Of a stretch of 64,000 bases of DNA, positions 60,922-64,000 are shown in pieces. The translations under genes were made by a program, and so were the position numbers. The notes below the pieces were generated by a model, which was not told the DNA's origin, did not search any database, and worked only from the letters and a program-made list of their open reading frames with translations. Numbering within the stretch: the stretch's first letter is position 1; the number at the start of each line of letters is the position of its first letter. Location: positions 357,060 to 421,059 of the forward strand of contig LLKB01000005.1 of assembly GCA_001414325.1 (NCBI GenBank), given 5' to 3'. The stretch comes from Butyribacter intestini (GTDB taxonomy: Bacteria; Bacillota; Clostridia; Lachnospirales; Lachnospiraceae).

Positions 60922-62307
60922 TCACTCTAAAATATCAAGAATAGTATTAAATCCGGTCTGCGTTGTGATTATCATAACGGTGTCATTTACCTGTATAAAG
61001 TCTTGCCCTGTCGGTATGATTATCCTGCCGTTTCTGTTTATAAATGAAATAAGCACTCCTTTTTTTATATTTAGATCCATAATTGCTTTATTTGTCACCG
61101 CTGAGGCTTCTTCCACTGAAAATTCTATAGCTTCTACTCTTGAATCACAAAGCTGGTAAAGTGTCTGGATATGATTGCTCTTTGAAGCATTTTTCGCCCT
61201 TACATAAGCTATTATCGCCTCTGATGTAATATATTGCGGATACATTATGCTTCCGAGGTCAAGATTGTTTATAACACTTTTAAAATTTGTTCTCGTTATC
61301 TTAGTGATAACTTTTGCATTTGAAACCTGCTTTGCATGAAGCGTGAGCATTATGTTCTCTTCATCTATTCCGGTAAGAGGTATAAATGATTCAACATTTT
61401 CTATACCCTCCTCAAAGAGCACTTCCTCGTCTGAACCGTCAGCGTTTATTATGACCGCTTTTGGCAGAAGGATACTTAGTTCCTCGCATCTTGCCTTGTT
61501 TTGCTCAATTATCTGCACTGAGATTCCCATACCAAGAAGCTGGTTTGCAAGATAATATGCAGCCTTTCCACCGCCTACTATCATCGTATTTTTAACCTGT
61601 TTAGTTTTTAATCCGAATTTCTGCATAAAACTCTTTACGGTCTTTCTGTGAGCCACAAATGACAAAATATCACCTTTCTGCATCACAAAATCTCCCCATG
61701 GGATATAAACTTCACCGGCTCTTTCTATCATACAGATAAGTACATTTGCAATACCTCTTTTTCCAAACTCCTGTATTGAAATGCCATCGAGCATACTTCC
61801 CTCTGTTATTTTCAATTTGATAAGTTCAGCCTGTCCGTGTGCAAATGAGTTTACCTCAAGTGCTGTCGGCAGACAAAGAATCCTTGTCGCTTCTATGGCG
61901 GCTTCAAGCTCCGGATTTATTATCATCGTAAGTCCTAACTTTTCCCTTAAATAGCTTGCCTCCGTACTATAATCAGGTGTTCTTACCCTTGCTACCGTAT
62001 CACACTGGCTTACATGTTTTGCGACTGTGCAGCACAAAAGGTTAAGCTCATCAGAATCCGTGACTGCAATGAGCATATCAGCCGCTTCAATTCCTGCCTC
62101 CATCTGTACACTGTAACTTGCTCCATTTCCCGCAAGTCCCATAATATCGTACTGATTTGCTATCTCCATGACCTTTTCACGGCTTCTGTCTATAATGGTA
62201 ATATCATGTCCCTCTTTGCTAAGTTGTCTTACAAGTGCATTTCCAACCTTTCCACATCCTACGATTATGATGCTGAGTCCTGATTTTACCGGTTTCTTAA
62301 ATTTCAT
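60922..62307 (-). CDS. trkA: Potassium uptake regulatory protein TrkA (two RCK modules)
   Basis: 461 residues: two tandem NAD-binding RCK_N domains, each followed by RCK_C. The first Rossmann motif IIIVGCGKVGNALV (about 13-26) is classic; the second, MIVGGGKAAYYLANQL, is less typical. RCK_C parts include GMSLDGISIQEF-like and IKKGVLISFINRNGR. TrkA gates TrkH; NAD(H), ATP or c-di-AMP can be effectors in relatives. AAGGAG lies 11 nt before ATG. First gene of trkA-trkH. Confidence 0.95.
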   Translation of the reverse strand: MKFKKPVKSGLSIIIVGCGKVGNALVRQLSKEGHDITIIDRSREKVMEIANQYDIMGLAGNGASYSVQMEAGIEAADMLIAVTDSDELNLLCCTVAKHVSQCDTVARVRTPDYSTEASYLREKLGLTMIINPELEAAIEATRILCLPTALEVNSFAHGQAELIKLKITEGSMLDGISIQEFGKRGIANVLICMIERAGEVYIPWGDFVMQKGDILSFVAHRKTVKSFMQKFGLKTKQVKNTMIVGGGKAAYYLANQLLGMGISVQIIEQNKARCEELSILLPKAVIINADGSDEEVLFEEGIENVESFIPLTGIDEENIMLTLHAKQVSNAKVITKITRTNFKSVINNLDLGSIMYPQYITSEAIIAYVRAKNASKSNHIQTLYQLCDSRVEAIEFSVEEASAVTNKAIMDLNIKKGVLISFINRNGRIIIPTGQDFIQVNDTVMIITTQTGFNTILDILE

Positions 62308-62395
62308 TATCTTCTTAACTCCTTTTTTAAGATAAACTTTTCAGTCGAATATCCGCAATCCGTTCTGCAATTTGCTCATAACATATGATAGACTT

Positions 62396-62424
62396 ATCCT
62401 AGTACATAATATGCGTTTTGTCAA
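62396..62424 (-). promoter_or_regulatory. Promoter of trkA-trkH
   Basis: -35 TTGACA (62419-62424), 17-bp spacer, -10 TAGGAT (62396-62401), about 90 nt before trkA. No known K+ or c-di-AMP riboswitch fold is visible in this leader. Confidence 0.65.
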
Positions 62425-62428
62425 AGCC

Positions 62429-62473
62429 AAAAATAAGTTTTATGAATATTTCTGTCAATATCCATAAAACTTA
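62429..62473 (-). terminator. Terminator of the RND-tetR transcript
   Basis: Perfect 11-bp stem TAAGTTTTATG/CATAAAACTTA with a further ATATT/AATAT inner stem, then TTTTT on the minus strand. It starts just past the tetR stop. Confidence 0.92.
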
Positions 62474-62479
62474 CCCTTT

Positions 62480-63109
62480 TTAATGCTTTTTATATTTCTT
62501 TTCTAATGTATCTATCTCTCCATATACTGTTTCCCTTACCTTTTCACTATCACACTCGATTCCGTTTTTTCCCATAATGAAAATCTTGAAAAAAAGTCCG
62601 AGACTTATCGATGCAAATATGTTTATAAGTGAGAGTATCTCATCATCACTTTCCACATTCAGACTGTTTTTATCTATATACTTAAACATTATTCCTTTGG
62701 GCGTTTTTGCTTCTTCTAACTTTCCTTTCATCCTTTCACTCACTATCATGTCAAACACCCACGGCTGTGAAAACATTCTTTTCATGCCATTCATTTTTTC
62801 GCTAAATCCTGCCGAGATTATACAGTCCATTGCCATTCTCATAAATGCAAATATATCACCGTTGCAGTCTTTTATGAAATTTTCAACAAAATCAAATGCT
62901 TCATTTTTATGCGTATCAACAATATATAGAAATATATCTTTTTTATCCTCAAAATACTGATAAAAACTTCCTCTTGGTATCGCCGCCTCTTTTATTATTC
63001 GGTTTATGGATGCCGCCTCGAATGAATTTTCAAGAAACTCACGCTCGGCAGCAGCCATTATCCTTTCTCTTTTTTCATCAGGCAGCCTGTAAAATGTTTC
63101 CTTTGGCAT
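62480..63109 (-). CDS. TetR-family transcriptional regulator
   Basis: 209 residues. N-terminal helix-turn-helix: RIMAAAEREFLENSFEAAS, INRIIKEAAIPRGSFYQYF (recognition helix about 45-55) and EDKKDIFLYIVDTH. The C-terminal ligand domain is variable, and not diagnostic. Starts 2 bp after the RND exporter stop, with its ribosome site inside that gene, so the two are cotranscribed and the regulator probably controls the exporter operon; this is inference from position. A terminator follows directly. Confidence 0.92.
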   Translation of the reverse strand: MPKETFYRLPDEKRERIMAAAEREFLENSFEAASINRIIKEAAIPRGSFYQYFEDKKDIFLYIVDTHKNEAFDFVENFIKDCNGDIFAFMRMAMDCIISAGFSEKMNGMKRMFSQPWVFDMIVSERMKGKLEEAKTPKGIMFKYIDKNSLNVESDDEILSLINIFASISLGLFFKIFIMGKNGIECDSEKVRETVYGEIDTLEKKYKKH

Positions 63110-63111
63110 CT

Positions 63112-64000
63112 TTACTCTCCATCTGTCAGATAATCCTGTGCTTCATCAGGTATATCATCCATATCATCACTTCCTGTATCTATATCCTTTGGCTGTTTAC
63201 GATATAGAATATCATACATTATAGGCACTATGTAAAGTGTCATAAATGTTGAATAGATAAGACCAAAGCATACGACTATCGCCATACCCTGCTGCATTGC
63301 ATTTCCTGCATCCTGTGAGAATACCATAACACTCATTGACAGAATTGTCGTAAGTGCCGTCATAAGAATAGGACGCATACGAGTCTTACCTGTTCCTACA
63401 AGTGCCGCACGCTTCTCAACACCGCCAATCCTGAGTTTGTTTGCATAATCAACAAACACGATACCATTGTTTACGACTGTTCCCATAAGTATCATAAATC
63501 CCATCATAGACATTGCCGAGATTGACTGTCCGAATGCGAGAAGTCCTAACATACCACCCGTAAATGCAAGCGGTATCGTAAAGATAATGATAAATGGCGA
63601 GAGTAAACTCTGAAACTGTGCCACCATTACAAGGTATATGAGCAGAAGTCCGAGTGCAAGTGCCTGAACAAGCTGTGCCATCATATCATTTACCTGTGTT
63701 GACGAACCGCCTATCTCAGCAGTATATCCATCCGGCATCTTATACTTATCTATCTTTTTCTGAAGTTCTCTTGAGAGAAGTGCCGCATTCTCATTTTCGT
63801 CTACATCAGCCGAAACAGTTATCATCTGGGACTGATTTTCTCTTGAAAGAGTCTGTGCGGCCTTTCCCTCATCTTTCTTTGCAAATTTTGTAAGTTTGTA
63901 AGTTTTTTTCTTGTCATTACCGTTTGAGTCCTTTGTTGTCGCCGTAACTTCGGCTTTCATAAGATTTTCGTATGTAAGTTCATCTGTCTTATTTACAAGT
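63112..64000 (-). CDS. RND-type efflux transporter, C-terminal part (5' end outside window)
   Basis: The frame is open to the window edge (296 residues visible). The visible part has a porter-domain piece (ADVDENENAALLSRELQKKI), then the second half of the AcrB-like membrane domain: ALALGLLLIYLVMVAQFQSL, FTIPLAFTGGMLGLLAFG, MGFMILMGTVVNNGIVFVDY, RMRPILMTALTTILSMS, and a final helix before an acidic tail. The GxVVNNxIxxxDY and RxRPIxMT motifs are typical HAE1-type RND signatures. In Gram-positive anaerobes such pumps work without an outer membrane; substrate unknown. Overlaps in regulation with the tetR gene 2 bp downstream. Confidence 0.93.
   Translation of the reverse strand, partial: LVNKTDELTYENLMKAEVTATTKDSNGNDKKKTYKLTKFAKKDEGKAAQTLSRENQSQMITVSADVDENENAALLSRELQKKIDKYKMPDGYTAEIGGSSTQVNDMMAQLVQALALGLLLIYLVMVAQFQSLLSPFIIIFTIPLAFTGGMLGLLAFGQSISAMSMMGFMILMGTVVNNGIVFVDYANKLRIGGVEKRAALVGTGKTRMRPILMTALTTILSMSVMVFSQDAGNAMQQGMAIVVCFGLIYSTFMTLYIVPIMYDILYRKQPKDIDTGSDDMDDIPDEAQDYLTDGE

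Noticed and set aside
62308-62428. c-di-AMP (ydaO) riboswitch upstream of trkA
   Set aside because: The leader is only about 90 nt from the promoter and lacks the multi-helix arrangement.

Overview
The window reads as chromosomal DNA of a low-GC Gram-positive Clostridia, most likely a Lachnospiraceae gut anaerobe (Lachnospira/Roseburia/Coprococcus-like). The grounds are the A+T-rich intergenic DNA, strong GGAGG ribosome sites, sporulation-associated families (SpoIIM-like, YtfJ/GerW, SpoVK-like AAA, CgeB-like), a 2-hydroxyacyl-CoA dehydratase activase of about 1,400 residues, PF09820-type AAA-ATPases, and secreted proteins built from CAP, FN3, LysM and CxxC repeats. No transposase, phage gene or CRISPR array was found. 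Almost everything lies on the minus strand, except a SpoIIM-like gene, one tiny membrane-protein gene and the 47-55 kb block.

Layout. 0-4.6 kb: an export operon of two HlyD-type adaptors and a MacB/FtsX-type permease cut by the window edge. 4.9-5.5 kb: SpoIIM-like membrane protein. 5.5-14.1 kb: DNA repair and replication (sbcD-sbcC, a small zinc-finger membrane protein, polA, coaE). 14.3-15.9 kb: AAA-ATPase/PD-(D/E)XK protein. 16-18.8 kb: sulfur assimilation (metY-type sulfhydrylase, cysK) behind a long leader that contains a 29-codon peptide ending Cys-Cys-Arg. 19-22 kb: nifS-nifU-mnmA, which together supply sulfur for tRNA 2-thiolation. 22-23.5 kb: tRNA-Leu(CAA), a CheY-like regulator, a Nudix hydrolase. 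23.5-41.6 kb: a long co-directional housekeeping block (penicillin-binding protein, FtsW/RodA, U32 peptidase, zapA, coaD, rsmD, SpoVK-like AAA, recG, fakA-like, Asp23, rpmB, ytfJ-DUF2953 and two unknown genes). 41.7-46.9 kb: a fused double glycosyltransferase, a rhomboid-like zinc-finger protein and a repeat-bearing LysM protein. 47-55 kb (plus strand): dehydratase activase, CgeB-like glycosyltransferase, a large secreted CAP protein. 55.3-64 kb: DUF4143 ATPase, 33-bp tandem repeats, a deacylase remnant, CPBP protease, secreted FN3 protein, TrkA/TrkH potassium uptake, TetR regulator and the end of an RND-type exporter.

The most interesting unexplained signals are non-coding. (1) Two copies of a ~215-bp structured inverted-repeat element (6127-6347 and 14084-14296) whose helices differ by paired, compensatory changes; one copy has an 11-bp flanking direct repeat. 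(2) The Cys-ending leader peptide upstream of metY-cysK, with its own strong ribosome site and a consensus promoter overlapping a small dyad. (3) Two further short inverted-repeat families (18903-19088 and 35357-35471; 56651-56736). Three of these elements touch the stop codon of a minus-strand gene. All functional calls rest on reading motifs by eye; no database search was run.
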